Below are positions 22,621 to 38,059 of a stretch of 64,000 nt of DNA, one piece after another. A program made the position numbers and the translations under genes. Every line of letters begins with the position of its first letter. Positions within the stretch are counted from its first letter, which is position 1. The stretch covers positions 87,106,001 to 87,170,000 of the forward strand of contig CM060835.1 in the NCBI GenBank assembly GCA_030762175.1, given 5' to 3'. The stretch comes from Metallyticus violacea (lineage: Eukaryota; Arthropoda; Insecta; Mantodea; Metallyticidae). The notes under the pieces were generated by a model. That model worked only from the letters and a program-made list of their open reading frames with translations. It was not told the origin of the DNA and ran no database searches.

Positions 22621-22653
22621 GACGTGTTTCAGGAGAATCTCTCCCATCCTCAG
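22621..22653 (-). ncRNA. Hammerhead-ribozyme-like motif of Penelope copy 4
   Basis: The minus strand reads CTGAGGATGGGAGAGATTCT and then CCTGAAACACGTC. CTGAGGA fits the CUGANGA core. GGAGA/TCTCC can form stem II after a bulged T and G. GAAAC-AC-GTC gives the minimal stem III and a GUC cleavage triplet, as described for Penelope hammerheads. Stem I pairing is short (about 2 bp visible). Activity is not established. Confidence 0.5.
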
Positions 22654-24020
22654 TTGCTCAATGAACCACCATACCTCGAAACAATGGCTAGACACCTGGA
22701 TGTTCTGTGTTGGCATCTGTTAGCTGCAGTAGGAAATTGCTGAGTTCATCCATAGGTGGAAACTCAAAGTTCATTAGGTTTTCTTTATTTTTTAATATGA
22801 AAATTTTTTGCCAAGTGGATAACTCCAACGGGTTGGATGTTTCAGCAGTTTAATTCCTGGTTTTATTTCATGTTTTAGGTCCAAAAGTGAGCTGCTACTG
22901 CTGATTTATCCACCTGTTTAAACCAAATATTCCTAAAATGTTCTTTCCTTCGAATTTCTAAATTTCTCTTTGTTTTGCCTACATAGCTCTGCTCACAATC
23001 TGCACATTTTATTATATAAATTCCTGATTTCTGTTCTGTTGGTGTGGAGTCTTTCACTGTGCAACCTAATAAATTCTTGATATTACATCTGTTATTTGGT
23101 ACTAACATGATCCCATATTCTTTGAAAATTTTCTTGGACTTGTTGTGTTAAATTGGATGGTAGGTGAAACTTTTGAATATGTATCCTTCTTTTGTGTTTT
23201 TCAGTGTGAAAACTTCCCTTATCTCGGTTTGTCTTTTAGATTTATTGATAATTTTTATCACTCTGCCTTTGTTGAGACTACTGATTATATTACTATATTA
23301 CTATTTGTTTTTATTCTATTTTGCACTCTGTTTCTGTGAGAGGAATATTCATCAATCTGTGTGCCAAACTGTGAAATACTGCATACTTATGTGGAATGGG
23401 GTTATAACTCTCATTTTTATGTAGTTTTCTGTATGTTTCTTTTCTGTAAATTCTAAAATTCAAACAATGTCCATTTATTATAATTTTTAAATATAGAAAT
23501 GGTAGCCACCCATTTCTCTCTTCTTCTATGGTAAACTGTAGATTTATGTTCCAAATTAAGAAGTTTCAGGGCATCTATATAGTGTTTCTTCGGTATTATT
23601 GCAAAAATGTCATCCACATACCTATGCCATGACTTGAAAATTAAAGGGAAGCCTTTTGTGATATGTATTTCAAATAAACTCATGAATAAATCTGCTAGAA
23701 AAGGTGACAAATGGTTTCCCATAGTTAGGCCTGAAACTTGTTGGTAATATGTTTTGTTGAAGCTGAAGAAATTTTGTTGAATGCAAATATTAGTAAGTTT
23801 CAATAAGTCTTCTATTTCTTCTGTTTTTTAATTTATTGATGTTAACCATTTCTTTAACATAAGCATAAGTTTCTCTGTTGGTATGCTTGGGAATAAGGCT
23901 TTTATGTCAAATGATATCATTATATCTCCAGCTGTAATTCTGCTATTTTTAAGTTTTTCGATTAGATCAACTGAAATTTTGATGCTTCAACTTTGGAATC
24001 TCTTAAAAGAATTGAAAACT
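22621..24020 (-). mobile_element. Penelope-like retroelement copy 4 (RT + GIY-YIG + 3' motif)
   Basis: Minus-strand RT parts: SIPTEKLMLMLKKWL near the right end (23835-23890), GLTMGNHLSPFLADLFMSLF (23675-23735), and the catalytic RYVDDIFAIIPKKH (23575-23625). A linker follows, then the GIY-YIG domain: SGIYIIKCADCEQSYVGKTK (22970-23030) with RKEHFRN and SAVAAHFW after it (22875-22950). A hammerhead-like motif lies downstream (22621-22653). Only a few lesions interrupt RT and linker, so this is one of the better preserved copies. At its right end it turns back on itself in a palindrome. Confidence 0.85.
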
Positions 24021-24254
24021 TTGATCAATTCTTTTAAGAAATTCCAAAGTTGGAGCATTAAAAATTCAGTTGATCTAGTCGAAAAACTTAAAAATAGCAG
24101 AATTACAGCTGGAGATATAATGATATCATTTGACATAAAAGCCTTATTCCTGAGCATACCAACAGAGAAACTTATGCTTATGTTAAAGAAATGGTTAACG
24201 TCAATAAATTAAGAAACAGAAGAAATAGAAGACTTATTGAAACTTACTAATATT
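23786..24254. repeat. 469-bp palindrome built from inverted Penelope sequence
   Basis: The left arm (23786-24014) is the minus-strand RT region. The right arm (24026-24254) is the same sequence inverted, with only scattered mismatches, around an 11-bp centre (24015-24025). Both arms end exactly at aatatt / its complement, equidistant from 24020. The right arm encodes SIPTEKLMLMLKKWLTSIN on the plus strand. Confidence 0.9.
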
Positions 24255-25195
24255 GCTGGTGCAGTTGGGCAGAAAGAAATTAACTTCGGTATTCTTGAAA
24301 AGTAAAATTCCACTGGATATGCAGGGCACATGTACACAGGAGAGCTCTTCTATATGCAACACTCTTTTTGAGTCAAATGACTGAAAGAATCTCATATAAA
24401 TATGTGTAATAATTATCCTTTCATTTTTATCACTATAATATCTATGTACTGCAGTTCTTAAAACATCTAATTTAAAAAATTTTCCTATTTTAATTGATTG
24501 CAATTTATCACTGCCATCAGCATTTGTACAAAAGAGAATTGTCAGCCTCTGTTTTCTTTGCTTTTTTCTATGGCTTGATTCACCCCTTGCACTTAGGGTT
24601 CTGGTTGGCATTAACTGGAAAAACCACTTGAGTTTTATCAATGCAGTAAACATTACATTTTTCATAACCTTCTAAAAGCTTTGGTAAGTACTCGTTCCTC
24701 CAGTGTTGCACAGTTTCTTCATTGATGTCTGCACTTTTAATTGCATACTACACTACTGCAAATTTCATTTTCATTTTAAAACTGTCTAGCCTTTTGTTTG
24801 AGCTCTAAAGTCTGTTATTCCTAATTTTAAAGCAATTGTTGATGCTTTTTCCTTAAGTGGTTGTCATCCATCGAGGCAAGTTAGCAGAATGCACTCTATT
24901 GAGCCAATGTACTAGTATTTCTTCCATCTCTTCATACAGAGAATGTTTTATGTATTTGCTTTTTTTAAGCCTTTGAGCCACATTTTGCCTCTTTCACCAC
25001 TATTGCACTCTCTATTTTTTAGAATGATGCTCAAAAATGAGGTTGCCATTCCAAGTCTTCTAGCCTCTCCAATATTTTTATTTTTGGATTTTTTTCTTCT
25101 TCTCAATGATGAATATATTTTCAGAAAGAGAAAGCATTTTTGTTCTTGCTGCTGCCATTTCTCCCATTATGACCAATGTTCTTCTCACACATGAT
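24255..25195 (-). mobile_element. pogo/Tigger-type (CENP-B-like) DNA transposon relic
   Basis: The minus strand encodes, in order, an HTH-like region (EEILVHWLNRVHS … RLDSFK, about 24760-24935) and SADINEETVQHWRNEYLPKL (24695-24745). LEGYEKCNVYCIDKT comes next, where the first catalytic Asp is retained, then RTLSARGESSHRKKQRKQRL (24540-24610), TILFCTNADGSDKLQSIKIG and VHRYYSDKN. The order matches Tigger transposases. The catalytic C-terminal half is truncated by the Penelope palindrome at the left. Stops and shifts are present, so it is inactive. Confidence 0.8.
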
Positions 25196-25932
25196 AAAAA
25201 AGAAGTCTGTGTACAGCATACCTAAATCAGGACTTGATCACAATGAAATAATGAAGTAAAACTGTTATACCATCAGCAAACAACTTCCACTATGTTAATT
25301 TGAATTAGAGTGAGTCAAAGGTCACCCAATAAGAATGCAAGATGCCAAAATATATGAATGTGAATGTAGCACCAGATATAGCATTGTCAGATTACAGAGT
25401 TTGTGACTGCAATGAATTGCAACAAAAAAATGACAAGACAAATTGTAAGAAATATGGATTAAATGCATATATTGCATTTTAAACGCATGTTTTGCAAAGC
25501 GGAACATTTTATTAAACTGAATAATAAAATACATTAATCAAATGAGTTAAAAGCCAAGACTTAAGAAATCTGATATAAAATATAGGAAAATCTTACATGG
25601 GGAATTTGCAAAACCACGTTTTTACTGTACATAGAAACTTAATTACTCAATGATGTAAACTTTGGCCTTCAATAACTTGACCTGTTCTGGATTACACACA
25701 TAAGCAAGACATTTTGCAATTTAAAAACATGATAATTAAGAAATCTAATTGAACTGTCAGCTGAAAATAATTTCCTGTTTACTAAAGATATCACTATGGC
25801 TAAAATATAATTCAAAATAATATTCAATACTTTAACAAAAATTTAAATTTCATTATATCTCCATTCTATATTGACTATGTATACTGTTTAGGTAAAAAAT
25901 AAAAATAGTAATTTTAATTTAGTCTGTTGCAG
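25196..25932. other. Unassigned intronic sequence
   Basis: AT-rich with no recognisable element. The last ~20 bases form the acceptor of the downstream exon. Confidence 0.4.
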
Positions 25933-26086
25933 GAACGGCTGGAAGCTGATGCTAATGAGTTACAAAGTTTATATATGGAAGGAAAAGCTGCTGTTGCTGA
26001 AATTGAAAGGATAAAGCAACAAAGGAAATGCATACGCAAAGAAATAAATATTGCAAAGAAAGCACTGAAGAAGCTACATGAGGATG
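25933..26086 (+). CDS. Nested gene, coiled-coil exon
   Basis: Acceptor ttagtctgttgcag is followed by 51 codons plus one base, and then donor GATG|gtaaat (phase 1). The peptide begins ERLEADANELQSLYMEGKAA, continues VAEIERIKQQRKCIRKEINI and ends KKALKKLHED. It is dense in Glu, Lys and Ala with heptad-like spacing, as in a long alpha-helical coiled coil. The final G joins AG of the exon at 39342 to make Glu (…LHED-E-QHEMEAV…). I do not recognise the protein family, so no function is assigned. It lies on the opposite strand within the large DIS3 intron. Confidence 0.75.
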
Positions 26087-26339
26087 GTAAATGGAATTCT
26101 GTTTTTCTGATGTTAAATGAAAGAGAAACCTAGGTATAAATGTCATTGTAGTGAAATATTGCAAAGAACACCTTGCAACGATGGACAAATATTAACATAT
26201 AAACACAAAATATAAAGCATAGGCCAATCTGAAAGAGAAATATAGGTTGACTAAGTCAGAGCTAGACTAGTTAATATTGGAGATTAATGGATTTTTTTTG
26301 GCCGAATATATGAGTGATGGTGGCAGTCATGGTGGTTTT

Positions 26340-26602
26340 TTTGTTTATTTACGGATGCTCTTTATTCAATTCAGGGCATGAAATGGCGACTAATTTTGCT
26401 CAGAGGCCTCTTTTTTCATACTTAAGGTTGTTTATCATGCCATAAATGTATGAAACGGGATCCATGGCTTTACTTTCCTCTGAAGGAAACCATACTTAGG
26501 ATTTTTACGCCTGAAAAAATCCATCGGTCCTGGCCGGGATCGAACCTGCAATCTTGGGTTTAGGAGGCAAGTATGGTAACCACTACACCACCAGGACTGA
26601 TG
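26340..26602 (-). mobile_element. SINE family B copy
   Basis: Minus-strand copy. The tail is tttatttacggatgctcttt, then ttttgctcagaggcctcttt, and the head is complementary to cctggtggtgtagtggttac. A short internal deletion near the tail removes the usual aacatctcaggtcatc. Confidence 0.85.
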
Positions 26603-27866
26603 TCATGCTGGTGATGAGCTAATGGTAGTAGTGGTGAGATGATGATATGACAGAAAATTCAGATGAGTAAATAAATTGGATATGAAGATATTGAAAAGTA
26701 GCCTCAAGAAAATGTATGACTATGACACATATACCTGTGATTTTTTAACTCCACAATGACACTCTTCATGAAGTTTAATGCTTTTCTTTTAGACTATGAA
26801 TGTACTATGCTTATAACTAAGACCTCTCAGACAATGATTTTGGCAAATATGAAAACTGAAAGAAGTTTGCATTGCATATGTCCAGGGACCAGAGACATTA
26901 AAACTTGCCTTTTGGAACAGGAAAAGTCCCAGTTGAGAACCTCAGTCAGATACTATGATCCAAGTAAGATTAAAACATGCATCTTCTGTATTTTGCAGCT
27001 GAATCCAAATAAATACTCTAACATAGCTATGAAAACCGTAAAAATAAAAAAGTATAAAATACAAATCTGATCAGTGGCAACTGATACCAGAAGAGTAGAA
27101 AAAGAACACTAGCGTCTGGTGTAAGTGTCAGGCAGAATTAAACACATACTCTCAAATGCTTTAGGCCAAAGGACATTTTGCCAGTTGATGTTGGAGAGGG
27201 AAAGACCAAAACAATGGCAGACATGGATTGTTGAGTCATTGCTGTTATAATTAATCAGGATGTGACAAGATTTCCCACTATAGAGCACCTAACATTTAAT
27301 TTCCTGTATGATACAAGTGGTGTGCTGTAAATAATGCTTCAATCTGAACTAATAAAAAATTACAAGCACCTGCTTACTGTGGGCCATGATAATTATTGTC
27401 CTTTGGTTATATTTGGGTCTGAGAGTTACATGCACCAAAAATGACCTGAAATACACATGCAAATATCCCCCAAAGCCTTTTGAAAGATGCATTTAAACAT
27501 CCACTACAAAACTGAAATCTAATAACATAACACTGCACTATCACACATCCAAAAAATTAGCTCCATTATTTCTTTTTAGAATGCACAGCATTAAAACTAA
27601 ACTGATTATAGAAAAACTTTCAAAAAGAGATTTTAGATAATTTTTTTTACTTTTATTTTCAATTGGTTCTTATAATGTTAATTACTGTGAGCAACAGTAG
27701 TTTTCAGACACTTTACTGTAGACAGCATCCCCTATTAGGAAATTTCTACTTATGCAACTCTTTCCCTTAGAGGAAGCACATAGTATTATAATGGAAAACC
27801 TGTTACCATATTAAGCACTATAATCTTTCATAATAAGAATAAACATAGAAATGACACAAGTTACAA

Positions 27867-29400
27867 GGGTCATTCAAATTTAAGCCAGACTTTTGTTCTC
27901 TGGGTAGAAAAGAGTGGCAGAGAGGCCGGGCCATAGTGGCAGTTAAATGGGGATGTGTGGAGGGAAGCAATCATACAGATTGGTCGTTCCATCACCAATA
28001 GCACTATTTCTAGCAAGAGGTTGCACCATCTGTTGAGCAGAAAACCATCATCCATTTTCTAACCAAAGAAGTACCTTCTAAACCCAAGATTGCAAGTTCA
28101 GACCCAGCCAGGATCGATGGACTTTTTCAAGCATAAAAATCCTAAGTAAGGCTTCCTTTGGAAGGGAAGGAAAGCTGTGGGTCTCGTGTCATACATTTAC
28201 AGCACAATAAAGAACCTCAAGCCTGAAAGAAGAGGCCTCTCAGTAAAGTTAGTCGGCCCAATGAATGGGATGCTAATGACCTGAAATGTTAAATAGCATC
28301 TGTAAATAAATCAAATAAAAAAAAAAAACCAAAGAAGGAGTCAAAATGATTGAGATTTTGTCCAGATTTAAGGCACAGTTAAAGCACCTACGCTTTCAAG
28401 AACCCAAGTGTTTGATTGGCATAAGAAATTTCCCAGGGGTTGTGATGAAGTATAAAATGAAAGCCATGGATGGGCATCACTCAGCACAATATTCAGGTCA
28501 TTTGTGGATGGTGATTGGCATCTAAGTGAGCTTGAAATCGCTTTAGAGATAGGAATAAGTTGTGGAAATGCACACATCATTCTTTCTGAAGAACTAGGAT
28601 TTGGGAAAGTCTCAGCAAGTTGGGTTCAAGTTGTAAAAGTACACACACCATTTTTTCTGAATAACTAGGATTTGGGAAAGCGTTGGTGAGTTGAGCTGTT
28701 TGAAAGGACATCATTCCGAGGCTTCCAGATCAGTTTGAGGAAGGAGGAGAGTAGTTTTTGATCCACAGTGACCTGTGATAAGACTTGGGTACACCACACT
28801 ACACTCCCCCCCTCAAAAAGGTAGAGGAGTAGGGGGAGGGTGCTCCAGTCAAGGTCATCTGGAAAAGGTTTTGCGATCGTCTTTTGGGACTCCAAAGGCA
28901 TGTTGCTCATCAATTTCCTTCATGAACAAAGGACTGTAAATGCGGGTATTATTGCAAACTATTGGATGATGTGAGAGTCGCCTATCGTAACAAAAGATGC
29001 TGGCAACTCATTCATGGTGTCCTGCTTCTACAGAATATGAAGCCACACAGACCAGTCATAAGCGGGGATCAATTAAGGAAAATTCCCTGGACTCCTAGAA
29101 CACCCTCCTTACAGTCCCAATTTATCCCTTTGTGATTACCACAATGTTTGGGCACTGAAGGAGGCATTGTGAGGGAAAATATTCAGCAATGATGCAGAAA
29201 TTGAGCAGTTTGTGTGCAATTGGCTTTATTGGTGCACACATCTTTATTCCTTGATGAGGGAATAAATAAACTACCCATCCAGCGGAGAAAATGCATTTCT
29301 GTTGAAGGAAACTATGTAGAAAATAATAATATAATTTGTTTTGTAAATGTCTATGGTAAGAATACGGTATTGAAAAAATAAGTTTTATATTTGAATGACC
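27867..29400 (+). mobile_element. Full-length but inactive mariner element with TIRs
   Basis: Terminal inverted repeats match: gggtcattcaaatttaag (left) against ggtcattcaaatataaaac (complement of the right end). Between them a mariner transposase can be followed on the plus strand. EQKTIIHFLTKEG is interrupted by a SINE and continues VKMIEILSRFKAQLKHLRF. Next are LSELEIALEIGISCGNAHII and LSEELGFGKVSASWV (28530-28625), then STVTCDKTWVHH (28765-28800, where the catalytic Asp position reads CDKTW) and NMKPHRPV. Stops and frameshifts are numerous. Length without the SINE is about 1.28 kb, the usual mariner size. Confidence 0.85.
28072..28326 (+). mobile_element. SINE family B nested in mariner, 5'-truncated
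   Basis: Plus-strand SINE B starts inside the tRNA-like head (accttctaaacccaagattg) and ends with cgtaaata-like sequence and an A-rich tail. A perfect 11-bp duplication AACCAAAGAAG flanks it (28061-28071 and 28327-28337). Removing it restores the mariner reading FLTKEG-VKMIEIL. Confidence 0.9.
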
Positions 29401-30913
29401 TAATACTATATGCTAATAATCAATGTTTTTAGTATATGGACAAAATTTGAAAAATAGAACATTTATCTTATTGTAAAAATTATTTTGTTTGATAAATTAA
29501 ATACCTCTACTAAAGCAAAGCATAAAATAAAGAGAAATTTTACTCCAATATTAAACATTTACAGATATATGCAACTAGTGAATGGATTCTTGACTATGGT
29601 CAACTAGTCTGAAAAAAAAAAGTGCCAAAAACTCAGCTATTCCTTTGATGAATAATATTTGGGATGTTTAGCAATGGAAATACTACCTTAGTATACAGAT
29701 TCTAACAGCAGTGCAAGTCTGTTAGGGTGCTCTCTGACAGCGTGCTAGCTAGCAATTAAAATTCAAAAGGCAACATGGACACTGCAATAACCTCATAGAT
29801 CATTATGGTACTTTACATGGTACACCTGAAACTTTTAAATTCTCTTTTCTTCAATCACACCACATGTATCTAGAATACAGTAGGAATTTTGAGAAATGCT
29901 CGTAAATTTTAATTAAATTAGGTCATTAATAATGACCTAAAATTTGTTCAATATCTGTTCAGTATATATTAATAATGTAATGTTAGCAAATAGATACATT
30001 TTTATATTTTGATAATGAGCATTCTTAACCTTCAAAAACACATGCATGCACAAAAAAAGTAGATTTAAACCAATTATATGAATTGGCAGAAGAAATGGAT
30101 ATTATTACTATCAAAGAAAAAATTGAACAGTATAAACAGCAAAGATATTGGATAAGTTGCAGCAATTTTTTTAATCAGTTTTAAATTCCACATTTCTATA
30201 CCTTTAAATCTTTGACCTTGTTTATTTTTTATATTCCATATGCTTGAATTGCAAATATTTTGCATTATCTCTTCCTTCTTGAGTTACTTCCTGGCTACCT
30301 ATAGCAATCCTGGTACAGCATTTTTTTAATTCAAGAGTCCCAAATTCATATCAGCTATGCTCAAAATTAGTTTGCCCATAGTTGATAATTTCTATTTAAA
30401 TAATTACCACTTTTCTGCTACAAATATTGTCAAAATTATTAACCTATTTCCTATATCTGCAAGAACTGACAAACAAAGTGTATGGTTTATGTTCTCAGGC
30501 TATGGCCTTTGGATTCATCCTGCTGACATTATACACAAGCTATTATGTGCTTTTTCAAAGTAACCACATTAATAGTTTATGTGAAATGTCAATGGCACTA
30601 ATGCAAAGACACAGCATAACCCAGAGAACATAGGCCTCACTAGTGATATCAGCAGTGGGAGCCTGTAACAAGATAAACAAAATAATATTATGGTAGATTA
30701 TCAATAGCATTTATAACTTACTTTTGTGGTTATTTGAGAAATATAAAAAGAAACATACAGTTTGGAATTCTTCTCCTTATTGTACTTCCATTTATTGCAG
30801 AATAATGTCCTTTAGATATCCAAATTTATTTATCATTCTAAATTCCAAAACTTACATAATTAATTTCTTAAAACACCAGTGGATGGTCTCAGTTCTGTAA
30901 TATATCTTTGGCT
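29401..30913. other. Unassigned intronic sequence
   Basis: AT-rich sequence with short open frames lacking protein character. No known repeat was recognised. Confidence 0.4.
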
Positions 30914-31060
30914 CCACCAGGTATGGGTACCCTAAACTTAGGACTGGAAAATTTCCTTTCCTTTAAAAAATTCCTTTCCCAATTTACCATTTCTTTTTAT
31001 GTGACATCAATATCCACTGCCTGTGATTCCCAAGTAGTAAAATGGGCATTAAACACTAAA
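30914..31060 (+). mobile_element. SINE family A, 3' half
   Basis: 5'-truncated plus-strand copy beginning at the taccctaaacttaggactgg block and ending tgggcattaaacactaaaa. It lies 50 bp before the tetranucleotide arrays. Confidence 0.85.
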
Positions 31061-31109
31061 AAATATCACTATGTGCATGTGTGCAATATGTACTTGGCCA
31101 AAAAAAATG

Positions 31110-34723
<3,614 letters not shown>

Positions 34724-35210
34724 TTCTTAATTATCTAGTGAGTCGATTTGATAATCTTATGCTCCACTTACTGTTGAATCATGCAAAACTAGTTTCGCAG
34801 GCTTTTGCCTGCATCCTCAGTTGCAAGTCGACTATCGGATTCATTGTTGGTTTGCTGAACTTGGTGTAGCTCTTGGGAACATTTTATGAACTTTTGGATT
34901 AATTTGGCTTCTGTTGGGATCTCAGAGTTCATAACCTTATCTCACATTTTTTTATATAAATTTTTTCTCGTATTTCCAGCTCCATGGGCTGATCTATGAA
35001 CTTCAATAATTTCACTCCCATTTCTATATTATGTTTATCTCTCCAAAAGTGAAGTGCAACCGCTGATTTCTCTATCTGATTGTACCTGATGTTTCTCCAG
35101 TGTTCCTTCAGCCTGATTCCAATGCTTCTTTTTGTTTTTCCAATATATACTTTGTTACAACAGTAAGTGGAGCATAAGATTATTAAATCAACTCACTAGA
35201 TAATTAAGAA
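34724..35210 (-). mobile_element. Penelope-like copy 5: GIY-YIG 3' end framed by inverted repeat
   Basis: The minus strand encodes CCNKVYIGKTKRSIGIRLKEHW then RNIRYNQIEKSAVALHFWRD (35045-35165), the second half of the GIY-YIG endonuclease. A hammerhead-like motif follows. The unit is bounded by near-identical inverted arms of 53 bp (34724-34776 and 35158-35210, two mismatches). The RT and the GIY half are missing. Confidence 0.8.
34785..34828 (-). ncRNA. Hammerhead-ribozyme-like motif of Penelope copy 5 (best example)
   Basis: On the minus strand, TTGCAA precedes CTGAGGA (core CUGANGA). A bulged T and stem II GCAGGC-AAAA-GCCTGC follow, then GAAAC-TA-GTT (core GAAA, two-base-pair stem III, cleavage triplet GTT), and TTGCATG. 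TGCAA upstream pairs with TTGCA downstream to form stem I. All three stems of a minimal type I hammerhead can be drawn. The extra T before stem II and the GUU triplet leave activity open. Confidence 0.55.
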
Positions 35211-36538
35211 AATATAAAAACTGCTAAACATGGAAATGAAAACTGTCTGCAATGACTTAAAATGAAAATATGCAGTATTAAAATGCATTTGTTTTGGGAT
35301 ATACTATGCTTCCAAGGAAACTGCAAATGTTTTATGTATTTTATACTGGGATATACTCTACTCCTGAAGAAACTGCAAATGTATGTCATTAAAGTAAATG
35401 AGATTTCTTTGTAAATGTACATACCTGAATGGAGACCATGTCATGAGAAAAGAAAGGGGTTACAGTTGCAAATGTGTGTTTTACTTTCAGTGTTGTATGT
35501 TGGAATGGAATATATATTGTAAGAAAAGCTGTGAATTTTTTGATAAAAGATGTTATATAAAAATATGGCACTTTAGTTAAAGGATAAAGTGAAATTATTG
35601 AAAGGACAAGAGACTCAGATGTATATAGTGTTAAGATTTCTAGATTAGTGTTGTCATGCCTGCATCAATGCAAGGACAAAGAGACTCAGATGTTTAGTGT
35701 AAAATTCATGTCACTTCCCTCTTGAACAGGTTTCACTGTATAATTAGAAAGAGCAATTCAAAATTTTTTTGTTTTTATCTTACACACTCTTGATATGAGA
35801 TATATGATATAAGATATCCTCACATTGCATGGTAGATATTAACGCAATACTCACTCTCTTGACAAATGCACACACACACTCTCTCTCCAGCATATCTACC
35901 TTAGATATGATAGCGCATTTACACATTCTAGCACCTGTTGCAGATACTGAAGTAGTACATTCCTTAGTGTGCCTCTATAAAAAGATACCACAGACTGATG
36001 AGATGGCTTTGGTAAATATTTGTGGAAGATATTATGATCAGCTGTGATACACGCAATCCACATCCCAACCATACATAATTCAGATATTCTGAAATCCAAT
36101 AATGTCAGTGGGTGATATCCATACTGCTAGTACAACAATTCATAGTCTTCTTTGTCTTTTTCAATTGTGGAAATAACTCAGCATATCCAGGTATTTGGTT
36201 CTAACAACAGTTTTCCCTAAGAAGAATGAACCATACGTTTTTTATCTAGACATGCTGTGAAAGACATTCAAAATCAATAACAATATACGGATTCTGATTC
36301 CTCCATATTCTGATATTGTGCCTCTTCAGTCTTCCACTGAGAAGGAAAGTCAATTCATCAAAAAATATTATTCTTGATAGCATGTCTATCATTTCCCATG
36401 AATGCTAGTAAGTTTTTGCAGAAAGCTAGTTGTTCTCTAGGGTTGTTTGGTTTCAACTTATGCACTAATTGCAACTTGCTCAGGTACAATTTTAGATGAA
36501 TATGCAAGATAGATTTAGGAACATTTAACTGCAATGCA
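35211..36538. other. Unassigned intronic sequence
   Basis: Contains two loosely similar segments (tgggatatactatgcttcca and tgggatatactctactcctg, 35297 and 35348) and a short repeat agactcagatgt (35611 and 35680). No gene or known transposon was recognised. Confidence 0.4.
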
Positions 36539-36806
36539 CCGCCACAGGTGGCCAAGGTCATTCATTAGGTGCAGACTTGTGATCGGAAGGTCTGGGGTTT
36601 GATTCCCACCAACCATCCTCCCTGTTAACGTATTTTCCTCAGTCCTCATAAATGGCTAATGCTGGGGAGGTACGCTAAACTTAGTTCTGGAACATTTCCC
36701 TCCTTAAAAATATTCCCAAATTTATCATTTCATCTCATATATCCTCAGTGTCCACCACCTGTGGTGCCTCAGTAGTAAAAACAGGTATTAAACACCATTT
36801 AAAAAA
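36539..36806 (+). mobile_element. SINE family A copy
   Basis: Plus-strand copy with head ccacaggtggccaaggtcat and box B-like ggggtttgattcccacc. The tail is aaaacaggtattaaacacca followed by an A run. Moderately diverged. Confidence 0.88.
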
Positions 36807-38059
36807 AATTAATTGCACTTATATTTTGAGATACATACAAATAATTCTCATACATATTCCACAATTTCAATATTGTCATCTTGATCAATATTTTCTCTGT
36901 TTGCATCCCTAATACAGAAAATCAGAATGCCATGTATGAAATTGTTTTATCACTTAGTTCCTCTTGATGAAAATGACACCTAAAGGCTCACTACCCTACC
37001 ACAATACTCAACAAAGCCTTTTGTTTTCAGAAAATCACTTTTCATAGTCATCTACAGTGCAAAGAGGCATATTGCAATGCTCAAAATAGAAATTATTTGA
37101 GTTGATCTTTCCAAGGACGCCAATAAGCAAATTATAATGTTATTAAATCATACCTAAAATAATTAGAGAGGTATTTTATGGACACGGTGCACAGCTTCTG
37201 CACTATCATGTCTAGAGAACAATGCTTTCATTTCATTATAACTGAAGACAGTCCTTTGCTACCTTATCTTATGGATTACAAATTTTGTTAGTTTTAAAAG
37301 GTATAATTGTTATAATAAGTACTCAATATTAAAGCAAATACTCTAATTCTAAATTAACAGTTGGTAATATATTTAAAGATAGGCTAATTGATAAATTATA
37401 TAATTTTTTTTAAACATATTAGGCATTTCCATTCATACTTAAAATATATTTATAAAGCTATAGATTGAGCAATATAGCTCACAGTTATAGGAAACATGAG
37501 TAGATGAAAGGTAATATTTCATTACTTAAATTAGAGAAATGTGAATGCTAGGAAGTAAGATTTAGTGCTTGCTGATAAAATAAAAACTTAATGAATGAGA
37601 ATGTATTATAATTTAGAAGTTCAATGATAGTGACTTTCAAAGTTGAAAAGCAGTGAACAATCTGAAAGGATTGAAGGAACAATGTTCTACTTGCTTCATC
37701 ATATCACTGATAGATTGAATAGAAGGGCTCTAGAATTTTGTTTGTAGTTGAAAGATTTTATATTTTTGCATGAAATACAGGGAACAATGTTAGTATGCAG
37801 CCCAGGACATTTGTCAATAGACTATGAAGAAGCATTTTACATACGTGGTGACTTATCTTTATTGCTAGTACTGAATCGGTTTTTGGATCCTGTTTAAAGA
37901 AATATGAAAATAATTCCTGTTATGCTTTTCTGATAAATAATATTAATTATAACATGTAAGGATAATCTATAATAAACCTGTATCCTTTGCATTATACATT
38001 TTATAGCTTATAAAAATGATAATATTAGATAGTGTTTCTTTAGAGCAAGTTTTTGCCAA
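36807..38059. other. Unassigned intronic sequence
   Basis: AT-rich sequence with no recognisable feature on either strand. Confidence 0.4.
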
